Positions 1 to 11,657 of a stretch of 64,000 nt of DNA are shown one piece after another. A program made the position numbers and the translations under genes. How positions within the stretch are numbered: the stretch's first letter is position 1; each line of letters starts with the position of its first letter. The notes below the pieces were generated by a model, which saw only the letters and a program-made list of their open reading frames with translations, was not told the origin of the DNA and made no database searches. The stretch lies in NCBI GenBank assembly GCA_032718475.1, contig JAUCBJ010008794.1:1-64000 (forward strand), written 5' to 3'. This stretch comes from Nemertoderma westbladi (lineage: Eukaryota; Xenacoelomorpha; Nemertodermatida; Nemertodermatidae).

Positions 1-738
1 AAATTTGGTACGGATGTGCCAAAAGCAATTCTAAGAAACTAATTTGAAGGATTTACAGAAAAATGGAATTTAAGCCGATATATGGCATTTTGAGTGCCTA
101 ATTTTAGGCTAAATTTCAAGAAAATACAGATTTCCTAAGTTTGGCCCTTATTTACTACAAGAAGCAAAGACTTTTTGTATTAACATTAAATGGATAAAAT
201 GTAGAGCTATCTTATCCATCTGTAATGTTAAAGTTTCAGAAAAATATAAGCAGACAATTCGGAGAAAACCACTTTCTACCAAAACCTATTTTGTCAACTT
301 CCAAAATTACCATTTTTCGGCCCCAATTTCCGGCCCTTAATATTCAGGCAATGCACAATATCAATAATAGTAATGGAACTCCATATTCCCTCTATATAAC
401 GCAAGTGGAACGGTTTCGTTCTAATTAAAAGATACAGAGTTATAACGATTTAAAAATTGTCAAAAATATCCAAATTTGGCCCAAAATTGGCCAAAAGTTG
501 AATTATTGGCATACTGTTTAATATTTTTGGCCAATATTTTGACGCGATGAACAACTGTACTGGATATGTATTCGGTATGAGTTTCAATCGAAATGGCCAA
601 ACTGCTTTGGTGATAGCGACAAAACAACGTAAAAATTTTCCATCGGGATATTTTTTGGGTAAAATTAAAATGTGGCCAAAATGGCCAAATTTGGCTAAAC
701 GAAATTTTTTAATGAAACTTGCAAATTTATCCGCGCAC
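1..738. other. AT-rich flank with GGCCAAA-type repeats
   Basis: No gene recognised. Between about 460 and 720 the motif GGCCAAA/TTTGGCC recurs many times (for example around 474-530, 592-600 and 671-700). The short open frames here are low complexity and match no family I know. This is the outer flank of element A. Confidence 0.4.
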
Positions 739-1674
739 AGGTCATATACCTACTGTTGGAAGAGACAGTAACAAATTATACCGCAATGTCCTACTGTAAA
801 GTTTGTGAATCAAGGCATAATCCAACCTTCTCACCAAAACAGTAACCTCTAAGTAAGCGAACCTATTGCAGTATTGCAGTTATAACCGGTGAGGCAGAAG
901 ACAGTCTACGAACAGACAAACTTCGATAAACAAAATCCCGCGCAGCGAATCCTAATAATCGTGCTGACTCACTGACGGACTAAAAGCGCTCGTATACTTT
1001 GCCGCAGTGTGATTTATATGGTGGGTGAGAGAGACGCTAGCTACAAATATAACTAGCGGGCAAAGCCGCGGTATGGACAAAATATTTTATAAATTTTGCG
1101 GTACAAATAATTCCTAAACGCGTGTGTGTGTTTTGATTCAGGGTCAAATTGATTTTGTAATCCTTCATATAATATCATTTACTGGGTCCGGTGTACATTT
1201 TACAAATATTCTAAATTTTGGTAGTTTGTAGGTCTAATACTTACAAATGATAAGGCTCCTTCCCCTTTTGTGTATTTCCAGGACTCAAATTCAGGCATAA
1301 GGTTAATACTACGCCCAGAATTCGGCAATTTTATTTACCAGGTCCCTAATACTAAGAAGAAATGTGTTAGTTTACTACAGTAGGCATACAGTTACAAATA
1401 GCTAGCCTGGTTCCTATCTAGAATTTTGGTTACCTAGGTGGGCTTGGTAACTTCTTATCAGGATGTCGGCGGGGACACGGTAGGTGTTAGTATCCCTAAT
1501 AGCCTTAATTTATATGCACCTAGCAGTAAACTGCCCTACCGCCTGAACGGTATAATCTTAATTCAGAGAAAAACAGAGTAACCCTCTCCTGGCCTACAAG
1601 CTCCAACGAAAAAGATGAACACCATGTACTACTGACAAGCCACCAGTGCACCTATACCCGGCAAATGAGTTAGG

Positions 1675-1793
1675 CCATGGAATACTAAATATAGACTGTA
1701 TATTTAAGTCTAGTGTCAGTGTAAGACTGACAGTGTAGAGACAGTGTAGTCTAAGTCAGTGTAGACTGTAACTGTATATTTAGTATTCCATGG
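1675..1793. mobile_element. 119-bp MITE with inverted termini and TTAGG duplication
   Basis: Terminal inverted repeats CCATGGAATACTAAATATA / TATATTTAGTATTCCATGG (19 bp) flank a core with repeated CAGTGTAGA-like words. The flanks are TTAGG at 1670-1674 and 1794-1798. The other LTR has a single TTAGG at 21691-21695 and no insert, which gives a direct empty site. No coding capacity. The superfamily cannot be assigned from this alone. Confidence 0.9.
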
Positions 1794-2541
1794 TTAGGCA
1801 TACAGTTTTGCTGCACCCTACCAATGTGCATGCCGTGTAATGGTGTGCCTGTGTCCTATCTGTGTACTGGTATCTCTCTGCCTATCCTCTCCTCCCGTAG
1901 GAATACGAAGGGTTTCCGCGAGTTTTTCTGAATAAAAATAATACGGTTCCTAATTTTAAATTTTTGGCGTACAGTGTGTCGCTACTTCTACCTTCGATCT
2001 CAGGTCTTATACTTAGGTAATGAAGCATCGGACGCTGTCTAACCTTTCAGGCGATGGGCGAATAACTACGAATCAGTATTGTGGGTGGTCTCCTGTCTAC
2101 ATTCCTCCGATGTTCCCGTTCATTGCCGTGGCCCGATGTCTAGCCTGCCATCCTGACCCTCAGTTGGGTTCACCGTGGTGAAACATGATAAAAAAGGGCA
2201 GATATAGCGATAATTCTGACTTTATTACAGATAACCAACAATTATATTAATACAAACAATGTAATCTGAAATAACTAATTATATCTGAGAGATGAATAAC
2301 TAATGAACGAAACCGCACCTTTTATAGCAAATTTGTGCCGCTAACAATCTAGACAAATCTAGATTGTTCTATGAGTTCCATTAGGTTTTTAAAGATAATC
2401 ATTGGTCCAGCAAACATATAACTTGCACGACATTGGTTACTGTAAAATAACTGCAATCATATTGGTTAATCTACCTTGAGCAAATGCAATTTAATCGTAG
2501 CGGTTAATTCAAATGAGTTGAAATTTAGCACAAAAAACAAT

Positions 2542-2607
2542 TCGCACCTGCTAGGATTTGAACTCAATACCTACTGAACGATTTTCCAACGCATAACCGA
2601 CTGAGCT
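2542..2607 (-). repeat. tRNA-derived (SINE-like) end of the A LTR
   Basis: The minus strand carries an A-box-like AGCTCAGTCGG (plus 2597-2607) and a B-box-like GAGTTCAAATCC (plus 2554-2565) at tRNA-like spacing. T-arm pairing is imperfect, so this looks like a tRNA-derived relic, not a working tRNA. The same segment ends the other repeat at 22437-22501. Confidence 0.6.
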
Positions 2608-4913
2608 CACAGTGGGGCTTAACTTGGTTTTTGGCAAAGGTTGGACCCCGTTCATGAAAATAAGTTTTTTGAGCTTAGTTGGTCCCCTAATGTAAAAATT
2701 GAGAAAAATTAAAATATTTCATGGGTGGCTTTTTAAATTAATACTATTTAAGTAATTATTTAATACTAATCATATTACTAAATTTCATCACTTACTCCCC
2801 CAAACAAATTGACAGGTTTATTTTGCTCCATTGGTGTCACTTTGTACACAAAATAAAAAAATTTAAAATTTCATGGGTGGCTTTTAATATAATGCTATTT
2901 AATTATTTATTTAATACTAAATATTATTACCTTTAACAAAGGATGTTACCCCATTCATGAAAACAAGTTATTTTGCTCTAATCATGTCTCGATGAATAAA
3001 ATATAAAAAATTAGAAAGTTTCATGGGTGGCTTTTAATATAAATTTTATTTAATTATTTATTTAATACTAAATATTATTACCTTTAACAAAGGATGTTTG
3101 GTACCCTATCCCACTCATGAAAACAAGTTTTTTTGGCTCCAAGCATATCTTGATGATTATAATGCAAAAAATTAGAAAGTTTCATTGGTAATTTTTAATA
3201 ATACAACTATTTATTTATCCAATTAATACTAAATATATGTAATTATTTTGATATACAGTATACTCCATTAAAAACCAAAAATAGTTCATACATGTTTCGA
3301 ATTATATTCCTTAACTGCTTGAAGTAGCTAATTTGCGTATCTTGGATGACTTTCTAAAACTTTATACTTCGACCATGTTTTTCAAGAAAATGTTGCTTGT
3401 TCAGAAAATTAACCCAATCTTAGAATGATGTGGCATTTTTCAGGAACGAAATAAACATTTCAGTCCACTAACAACATTAGTCTATATAGGCCTACATGTA
3501 TAGGCCTACATTAAGGTATATCAGATAATGGCGCACCATTATCTGCAGTGTGTAAGATTATGTAAGAAAAAAAATTAAATAGTTTATGATGTTTTATAAA
3601 TTTATAATAAGATCGATGTTCTTAAATGTATTTTATATTTAACTTAAGAACCACTTAAAAATGAATGAATGAAAAATATGCCTTAAACTGAAGCATACTG
3701 TATATCTATATACCCAAGACTAAGAACAATCATGAACTAATGTAGCTGTTATTTTATATTATAATGTAGTGTAGGTGTATGCATCCATGCCTGATTAATG
3801 TGAAAGATTATACCTACTGATGTTCTACTAATATATGGTTGGTTCGGTTGGTTTGATTGGTAAGATAAATAAACAATTATATAGAAAGAGTACAATTGTA
3901 GATAAGACACAATGATTATTGATACAATGTTACTGACCACCAGTTGAGGAATTATATTAATAAAAAAAGTAAATAAATACATAGATTATAGATAAAATGT
4001 TTGAAAATATGGGATTTTTTATGAAGATTGTGGACTGGTCCATATCTTCCAACTGCTGATCTACGCTAGTCCTTCATTGTATAAACAATGAGCTTATATA
4101 CTGTATATATATATATAAGTAATAATATTTAGTATTAATTGAATAATAAAATAGTTGTTTTATTAAACGCCACCCAGGAAACTTTCTAATTTTTTATATT
4201 TTATTCATCAAGGCATGCTTGAAGCCAAAAACTAGTTTTAATGTATGGGAAAGAGTACCAATCATCCTTTGTTAAATGTAATAATATTTAGCATTAAATA
4301 AAAAATTAAATAGCATTTATATTAAAAGCCACCCATAAAACTTTCTAATTTTTTATATTTTATTCACCAAGACATGCTTGGAGCCAAACAAACTTTTTTC
4401 ATGTATGGGATGGGGTAACAAACATCCTTAGTTAAAGGTAATAATATTTAGTATTAAATAAATAATTAAATAGCATTTATATTAAAAGCCACCCATGAAA
4501 CTTTCTAATTTTTTATATTTTATTCATCGAGACATGATTAGAGCCAAAAAACGTGTTTTCAGGAATGGGGTAACATCCTTTGTTAAAGGTAATAATATTT
4601 AGTATTAAATAAATAATTAAATAGCATTATATTAAAAGCCACCCATGAAATTTTAAATTTTTTTATTTTTTATACAATATGTGACAGCAATGGAGCAAAA
4701 TAAATCTGTCAATATGTTTGGGGGAGTAAGTGATGAAATTTAGTAATATGATTAGTATTAAATAATTACTTAAATAGTATTAATATAAAAAGCCACCCAT
4801 GAAATATTTTAATTTTTGTGAATTTTCACATTAGGGGACCAACTAAGCTCAAAAAACTGATTTTCATGAACGGGGTCCAACCTTTGCCAAAAACCAAGTT
4901 AAGCCCCACTGTG
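2608..4913. mobile_element. Foldback-type element with long arms made of ~150-bp subrepeats
   Basis: Starts CACAGTGGGGC and ends GCCCCACTGTG. The arms (about 2608-3250 and 4100-4913) are long inverted repeats. Each arm is a series of ~150-160 bp units marked by 'catgggtggctttt' or its complement 'aaaagccacccatg': about four on the left, five on the right. A ~850-bp unique centre has no convincing ORF. AGCT (2604-2607 and 4914-4917) flanks it as a likely 4-bp target duplication. Arms built of tandem repeats recall Foldback-class elements of Drosophila and sea urchin TU elements; relationship by sequence is not shown. Confidence 0.85.
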
Positions 4914-5768
4914 AGCTACTGAACCACTTGAACAACGTTGTACAAATAGCTATAGTAAATGCAAATGAGGACTTAATGTAATCTTTATAACAAATTAATT
5001 CCAACAAAATAAAATTTTGAAAATCCACGGCTTTTATGAGGATATAATTCTATACCGCTCCATGAAAACAGGATATTATCGTACATAAAATATACAGTTT
5101 TCACCAATCAAATCTAATTATGGAATACTTGGGGCGTACCTACATATTTACAAATTAAATTTCAAACAATAATACTTCCTTTCTATGTAATAATTTGGTA
5201 CAAAATAATTACAAATTCAAACTTTACATATTTAAGGCCTTATTAAGTAGGTACAATATAAATCTAATTAAATTCACCAATATAAATCTATTGCATCTCA
5301 ATTATTGCATAAATTCAAATAATTACAAATACAAATACTTTCGTGCCTAAATATAAATTGCATAAGTTCGGAATAATTACAAATATGAGTCTTTCTAAGT
5401 ACAAAACTTTCTAAATACAAAATATAACGTTTTACAAATGAAATCATAATAAAGGCTCACGAGTCTTCCGTCTACTCTTGCCTTCTATTTCACTGTAAAT
5501 ACAAATACTGCTTATAAAATATAAATTGCATAATATTCGAAACAATATAAATTGCATAAGTTCGGAATAATCACAAATAAAAATATAAATCTTCCAAAAT
5601 ATAAATTCTTTCTAAATATAAATTCTTACTAAATACAAAACTTACTACATATAAAATATATAAATCACAATAAATCAAATAAATCACAATAAATCAAATA
5701 AATCACAATAAATCAAATAAATCACAAGAAAGGCTCACGAGTCTTCCGTCCACCCTTTGCCCTCCATT
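4914..5768. other. 3' non-coding region of element A
   Basis: AT-rich, no gene. Contains repeated 'tataaattgcataa' and 'gttcggaataat' words, and a run of 'aaatcacaataaatc' tandem repeats around 5660-5730. Two copies of the CTCGCGAG-type palindromic motif lie at 5451-5472 and 5728-5750, each embedded in about 45 bp of similar sequence. This fits a local duplication of the end of ORF3. Confidence 0.6.
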
Positions 5769-8700
5769 TTAACGCTTTTCAGAACGGGCCCTGCTGCGTC
5801 CTCGAAAACTGCGTACAGGTGACTTAGCCCATACTTGGACGTTGGGAGATGGTGCGACCATTTCCTCACATATTCGTCTCCTCGTAAACGTAAATCCTCG
5901 TCCGACTCCTCGTGACCGATCGGTTGTATCCACTGTTGGTAAAACGTCTGGGAACACGCGGGAAGCGGACGACGCAGACCCAAGAGAAACTTGCGCCCCC
6001 TTTTGATCAGTTGGTATATGTCCCGATCCTCCTTGCGGTTCTCTGGGAAGTGACACCGTATCCCGAGTAACTCGAATCGTCGGTTCAAATCCTATGCGCT
6101 CTTCAATATTTATCGTTTTCTTTAATTGTTGGCTCACTTTCTGAACCCTTATGATCCTATTCTGTCCGTCCTCCCGAGGGTGACGTGCAGACGGCGCAAC
6201 CGGAGTAGCTGGTATATTGGTCGCCTCTAGGATCTCCTCTTCCTCGAATACGCTCGCTCGTATGCGTTTATGGTAGAAGGCGGCTCGGTACGCCCATGCG
6301 ACGGTTAACCAAGCTCCCTTATTTCGCTTTTCCGTTCGAAACCGATCGAATTCACCATATGTGATACGATTGACGACTTTCTGGAAGTTCTATGTATTCT
6401 TATTATCGGGATGAATCTGTAGTAAATATTCGCGCACAACTCTGAATCCACTATCATGAGGAAAAATATCATCTACCTCAATCAGTTCGTCGTATTGTGG
6501 CATAGCGGAGATATATCCTTCCGACATCATAGTTTGAGGATTTACTGCCCAAAATCCAAGATGTGCTCTCATTGGGAATTGTCTTCTTTGCGCCGATACA
6601 TGTTTGTCAGCTAAATCTTCCCAATCATCAAACAGTTTTCTCACTAATTTTACAGATTTGTGTTCGTGTGGTATGTCTCGCAGTTGACATTCAGATGCTC
6701 GATGTCCCTTTATATTGCAGTATGAGCATTGAGCCATAAATCTCCAGCAAGTATAAAACGTATGGGACCCTTGATCTCCACACCTTCCACAAATCAGTTG
6801 AGTCGTAGTAATGTGCTTTCCACTGCACTTTGTCGAATGATGTCCAGCGACGCTACATTTACCACACATCGTATTGGCAGGGTGCCACACTCACCCATAT
6901 ATAAGATCTCCAATTGGCCAAGCGCTTCCTCCCACACTATAATCATAATCGTCTGGATCTACAGGTTGGTATGTTTCAGAAGGTTGTATGCAAACTACAG
7001 CATCTGTTGCTTCAAGTTGACGAATCTCCGTCTGAGATTTCTTCGGGAGGTTCCTTTCAATCTCAAGAAGCTCTTCTAGAGGATCACCAATGATCGTCGT
7101 TGTGTCGGAATCATCACCAAGGTGACCGATAGGCGCGCGCATCTGCCGTGATTCTTCTGCAACTTCTACGATACATTCTCCTTCATAAGGTAACATTGTA
7201 AACATAGATTGTCTTTCGATAAGAGATCCCGCACAGCGAAGATACACGTCTCAAAATATACTAAATCCTGCTCGAGTAAAGGCATTGCACTGAGCGTCGG
7301 AATTGTAGAAGGGTTCGAGAAATCGTCTAAACACGTCGGTATGAATTCTCCCTTCCGTGTAGAACGTATGATCTTCTCCGAGACAAAGTGGATGTCTTTT
7401 AAGAGTCCGAGACACAATGTCGGCGATTAAGCAAACATTCACTGATGACTCTATCGCTAAATAATATTGTAGGACCGCTCTTGGAGGTAACGTAATAGCC
7501 CAATACACGCATCCTCTCCATTTGAGCTGTGATTCAAACTCGTTTATATCTGGAGTATCACCTTCTCCATACGTTTAGATATACTTGGTTCTTTTACTTT
7601 CCTTGTAATCCCAATTAAACATTAGGTAGGAGATGTATCCAGTTCCGGTTTTTTGAGTATCATACTCCCGGAAAAATCCTTGTTCTATAGACCACAAGAT
7701 AAGAGGTCGAGTGTCGACGTAAGGTGTCGGTAATCGGTCGTGACTGTCCGACATGCCGGCAAAGTTGCTAATTAAGTCCTCTCGCACTCCTGATCCGATC
7801 TTTACAACGGTTTTATCTAAAATAATATTTCTTACCATCTTCGGTAGCATTCTAGCATCGATATTGCAAGCTTGGTCCATCTTCTTTACTATATTAGTGA
7901 TGAGATGGCGCCGCTTAGTATTTCCTGGAGGTATCGGCATTCGTTTGTCGCTTCTTTGTCTACTGAAAACGTGCAAGACTCCGTCTGCCGCTCTAATTTG
8001 TATAGTCTTAGAAGTCAGACTTTGTTGATGGCTGCTGCCCTCGTTGTCATAAAACATGTAACCATTTTCTTGAAATGATCTAAACGTCCTGTTCCATTCG
8101 TCCATCAATTCTTCCAAAGGTTGCCAAATCTTCTCTATATCCCTCTCGTCCTCGAAACGAATAACCTTACCTTGCCAGTTCGTAGCAATGTCTGTATCCG
8201 ACTCAAAGGTTCCTGTTCCGATCCATAAGCGAATTGTTCTGGTCAAATATCCTTTCAGGTTACTCGGAGCTATATCAGTGCCAGCTCTATCCAGTTCCCT
8301 AAAGTCTTGAATATGAGGCGGAACATTATGCACGACCTTTTGCGTAATATGTCTACGTAAATCATATATCTTAACCATATCATCGCTTAGAACAACTGCA
8401 GGAAGAAACTCTAAGTTTGAAATGATTTCCGGATGATCCACAATAGGTATTTCATACGTCGTATCTTCTCGGACTGGTATACTAATAGGGAAATTGAGTG
8501 TCGTACTCAATGGTTTCGTAGTTGAAGTACTATGCAGTTGCATTTCTCTTGTCCTTTCCGGGGATGCAATCTGTAGTCTCTGAATAATGTTTTGAGCAAA
8601 GTTTATACTTTCGAAAATTTCCGGTGTCATCTCCTTAGCTGGCGTTTGATCGTGTGACGTCCAATGGTAAGGTAGGCTCGCGAGTCTTCCGCCCCATTCT

Positions 8701-9461
8701 TCCATCTCACCTTCCTCGAAAGCCTTATAGGCTCTGTATAGGCTAAAAGTTTCTTTCTTTTCGCGGGTTGACTGAGTCACCTCTTCCAGCGTAAGTTCAA
8801 ATGCATCGGGTTCAACAATCTTAGGTGGGCAAACGACAATTTCTCCCACCTTTGGTCCACACATAGCAAATGAATGATACGGATTCGATAAAGGATACCC
8901 TCCTTCCTGGTAGCGTAGTTGTTGATGGTTCGAACACCTCGCCAATATCGGTTCGGGATTTTCCTTATTCAAACGCATCGGAATCGCCTTTTGTTGTTCG
9001 CGCATACAAGCACCACATTTATAATAAAGTTTATAAACAGAAAAGGCTTCCTTCGTTTCTCTATCGTCTCCTCGAGTTTGTCTGTAAAGATGCATTCCAT
9101 CGAATTCATCGCGTACCGCAGGCATAGGTTCATGTGCCTTTAGGTATTGCATGGTATGATACAAACAACTTATTTCGGTATCGGGGTCTTCACTGATATC
9201 TCCCGTATCACATAAAGCATCGTACGGATAAAGTTCGTTGAAGGTTTTACGTAAACTTTCGATTCTTTCGTTTAACGCGTTTTGCCTCCTCTTTAATACG
9301 TTCGAGTCATATTTAGTCTTTGCGAGTTTTGCCGTACTTTCTGATAAATCCTTTATACCAAATATAGTGTAATCCTTTGCACCGAATCTTTCAAAAGGAG
9401 CTGCCGCTTCCTCTTGAATATCGTATCCCCATCTCGGCTCTCCAGATATCCCCTTTGCCAT
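5769..9461 (-). pseudogene. Element A ORF3: DEDD exonuclease-like plus CCHC zinc-knuckle protein, four in-frame stops
   Basis: One continuous frame downstream of pol, broken by stops at 7575-7577 (TAA), 7251-7253 (TGA), 6891-6893 (TGA) and 6390-6392 (TAG), with no frameshift. Residues ~60-180 hold a domain shared with element C, ending in a CxxC (YYKCGAC). Residues ~465-600 resemble DEDD 3'-5' exonucleases: motif I Asp472-x-Glu474 (YMFYDNEG) and motif II KIGSGVRED with Asp562. A possible motif III (YYLAIE) lies just past the first stop. Three zinc knuckles follow the third stop (CGKC..., CGRC..., CSYC...). Element B ORF3 shares the exonuclease-like part, the knuckles and a following W/N/T-rich tail. 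GRLASL (258-263) is one of the palindromic-motif sites. Role unknown; nucleic-acid processing is inferred. Confidence 0.75.
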
Positions 9462-10128
9462 TATTATAAGTATGGTTACATAATCATTACTACTAGAGGG
9501 AATACAACAGAGTTTATTGTTAGTTGTGAGGAGATGTGAGAGTTTTTTTGTCTGCCCTTTGGGCTCGACAACGCTCTAACCTCCTACCCATAGCCTAAGA
9601 TCTAAGGTTTCTTTAATGACACACTGTTTCTTATCTAAATTTTTTTTTTTTTGCCGAAATAAAAACGATTTGGGCTAAACTGGCTGTGAGTCTAAAATAC
9701 TCACTTTTTGATCCCAAACTATTATCAGAAAATAAGCAATCAAGAATTAGTAATAAATATAGGGAAGTCTATTGGTTGACGTAACTTATTGAAACAAGAC
9801 CGTGTAAAATTTAATTAAATTTAAGAAAGGCTCGCGAGTCTTCCGTTCTCTTGTTTCTCTAATTTTAAGTTCCACCCGACTGTACCCTGAAATCTATTCA
9901 CTGGAGAAAATTTTAAAATTTTTCAAATCCAAATGGATTGTCTAAAATTTCGAAAATGTCTCATATTGTGAGTTCCAAGTAGAATTCCATTTCTTATACC
10001 TACACATCCCGCTCCTATGTGACACATAAGGGTACTACCCTCAATGTTCACATATAAAGACAATGGAAGTCTACCGCTGTCTTTACTACAGTGTACAGGT
10101 ACGTGGAAATCTATTTGTAAACTCCTTA
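9462..10128. other. Spacer between pol and ORF3 in element A
   Basis: About 670 bp without a recognised gene. A copy of the CTCGCGAG palindromic motif lies at 9826-9845. On the minus strand it falls near the end of a short frame reading ...ENGRLASLS-stop. A T-rich run lies near 9640-9650. Nothing else was identified. Confidence 0.5.
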
Positions 10129-10480
10129 TTATTTACCAATATTAGTTGGAGACTTGTAATCTCCAGACTCGTTACGAGTCTCTTCAAGAAGTACGAGACG
10201 TTGAGTCGGTCTATCTACTGTACGACCGTCAATTGTCCGTACCGTCACAGTTCTTGTCACTCCATCCATAGATGGATGTGTGTCTAAAATAACACCTGTT
10301 ATCCAGAAGCGTCTTTTTAAATTCACTTCTGCTAACAGTACATGATCTCCCGGCTTTAAAGCACGGGTGTCTTTGTACCAATTTGTTCTGGCGGAAATAG
10401 AGGGCAAATAATGGTTTTGCCATATTTCCCAGAATTTGTTAACCAGTAGTTGCGTGATTTTCCACGCCTTTCTACCGTAG
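10129..10480 (-). pseudogene. Element A pol C-terminus (DUF5641-like tail of integrase)
   Basis: The frame contains AWKITQLLVNKFWEIWQNHYL, then a KPGDHVLL segment, a WITGVI segment and a final PTQRLVLLE. This order is typical of the DUF5641-type C-terminal domain of BEL/Pao integrases. In elements B and C this region directly follows the integrase core. Here about 1.1 kb of unrelated sequence separates them, so this is a displaced piece of pol. The open frame continues upstream to 10656, but that part belongs to the insertion. Confidence 0.8.
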
Positions 10481-11640
10481 CTCGCTTTCGTCCTTCTGGG
10501 CTCCTCCCGGAGGCGCACCCATGAGGCGGACGTGTTTCCACCACCCCTGGGGCCAGTCTGACTGATGTTATTATCAGACCAGGCCGTAGGGTGGCCCGAT
10601 GTTTCCCGGGTTTTGTTTTCGGTCCCCCGATCACACTGGCACAGCTCGTCGAACATGTAGCCAGATGGGCGGCTACTGTCAACTTACTGTGGCCTGACTG
10701 TACATTGAGCCAACTCAAAGTATAACAAAGAATTAACCGGCAGGTGGACCAGTCGATAGCGATCGAGCACCAAGGTCGCCCTTGGGCCTAACCGACGGTC
10801 TTGTCCCACATGGGCTTGCGCTACCCAACATTGGAATTTTGACTCGTTTTTACCTGCCTCGCCGGCAGTATTTAAAAAACAATACTGTCTGTAGCTCAAA
10901 AGCTACTGAACAAGTAACCACTTACCAGTCACTGTACACGTGTACTCAACAGATGTTCACAAAATCAAGTACACAATGGTAAGCACAAAATCGAACACAT
11001 ACCATGCACACACAGAGACAAAATCAGGAAAGACAAAATCGGGGTCAAAATCGAGAGGACAAATTGTATCGACCAACCACCAAGTCAAGAGTACCTTATT
11101 TTACCGACAGGGTAAAATAACTTTGTGTGCACAAAGTATGCTGGGGCGCAGTAAAGTATGGTCCTACTAATACCAGCGGCGTCTGAACCAACTGGCAAGG
11201 GTTCCCATACTCACTCGCAGTGGCCACACATACAATCACGTGTACTCACGTACCTACAGCAACAGAAAGCTCAGAGACCCAGACGGTTGAACCAACCAAA
11301 AGACCAATCAGCTGAACATGGATACAATAACATATAGTATCAAATAAATGGAACAGCTGATGGCCAATGGAACCATCCAAGCCCCAAGCAAACTGCCACT
11401 GGTTGCTCACATACAAAACATAGTTCACACCACATAAACCACAAATCACGCCATGCCACCACCCCTACTGTGTACAGGACTGGCAGTACGGCAACAGGCC
11501 AACTAGACGGAACCACGGCACCATGGCAATTCATGGTTCGTTAGACACAAGGGCCTTCAGTGACTCCCTACAACTGTATAGAAGATTTAACGTGCCCCCA
11601 GACCCTCACGAGTCTGCCGCCGCCTGTTAGCGACACCCCT
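10481..11640. mobile_element. ~1.1-kb insertion splitting element A pol
   Basis: Lies between the integrase core (ending ...LTPAHL...EGNA at 11658) and the DUF5641-like tail. In element C the two are about 25 residues apart. No long ORF, no clear terminal inverted repeats and no clear target duplication were found. It contains repeated 'acaaaatc' words around 10980-11060. A weak copy of the CTCGCGAG-type motif (11602-11619) lies at its right edge. Boundaries are approximate. It could be a solo LTR or a non-autonomous element. Confidence 0.55.
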
Positions 11641-11657
11641 ATAGAGACCTCACCTCT

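Larger units (their letters stand above)
739..2607 (-). repeat. 3' LTR-like repeat of element A
   Basis: Near-identical to 20755-22501 except for a 119-bp MITE and scattered single-base changes. On the minus strand it reads from 2607 to 739. It has a TATA box (TATAAAAG, plus 2319-2326) and an AATAAA signal (plus 2221-2226) about 95 nt further on, the layout expected of U3-R-U5. The minus-strand 5' end is tRNA-like rather than TG, which is unusual. An alternative is that the repeat is another element present twice; the coincidence of its ends with both sides of the gag-pol cassette favours LTRs. Confidence 0.7.

Noticed and set aside
2536-2607. Functional tRNA gene
   Set aside because: A- and B-box-like sequences exist but T-arm and acceptor pairing fail; better read as a tRNA-derived relic.
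11246-11534. Short Trp/Cys-rich ORFs within the pol insertion
   Set aside because: No homology, overlapping frames and low coding likelihood.
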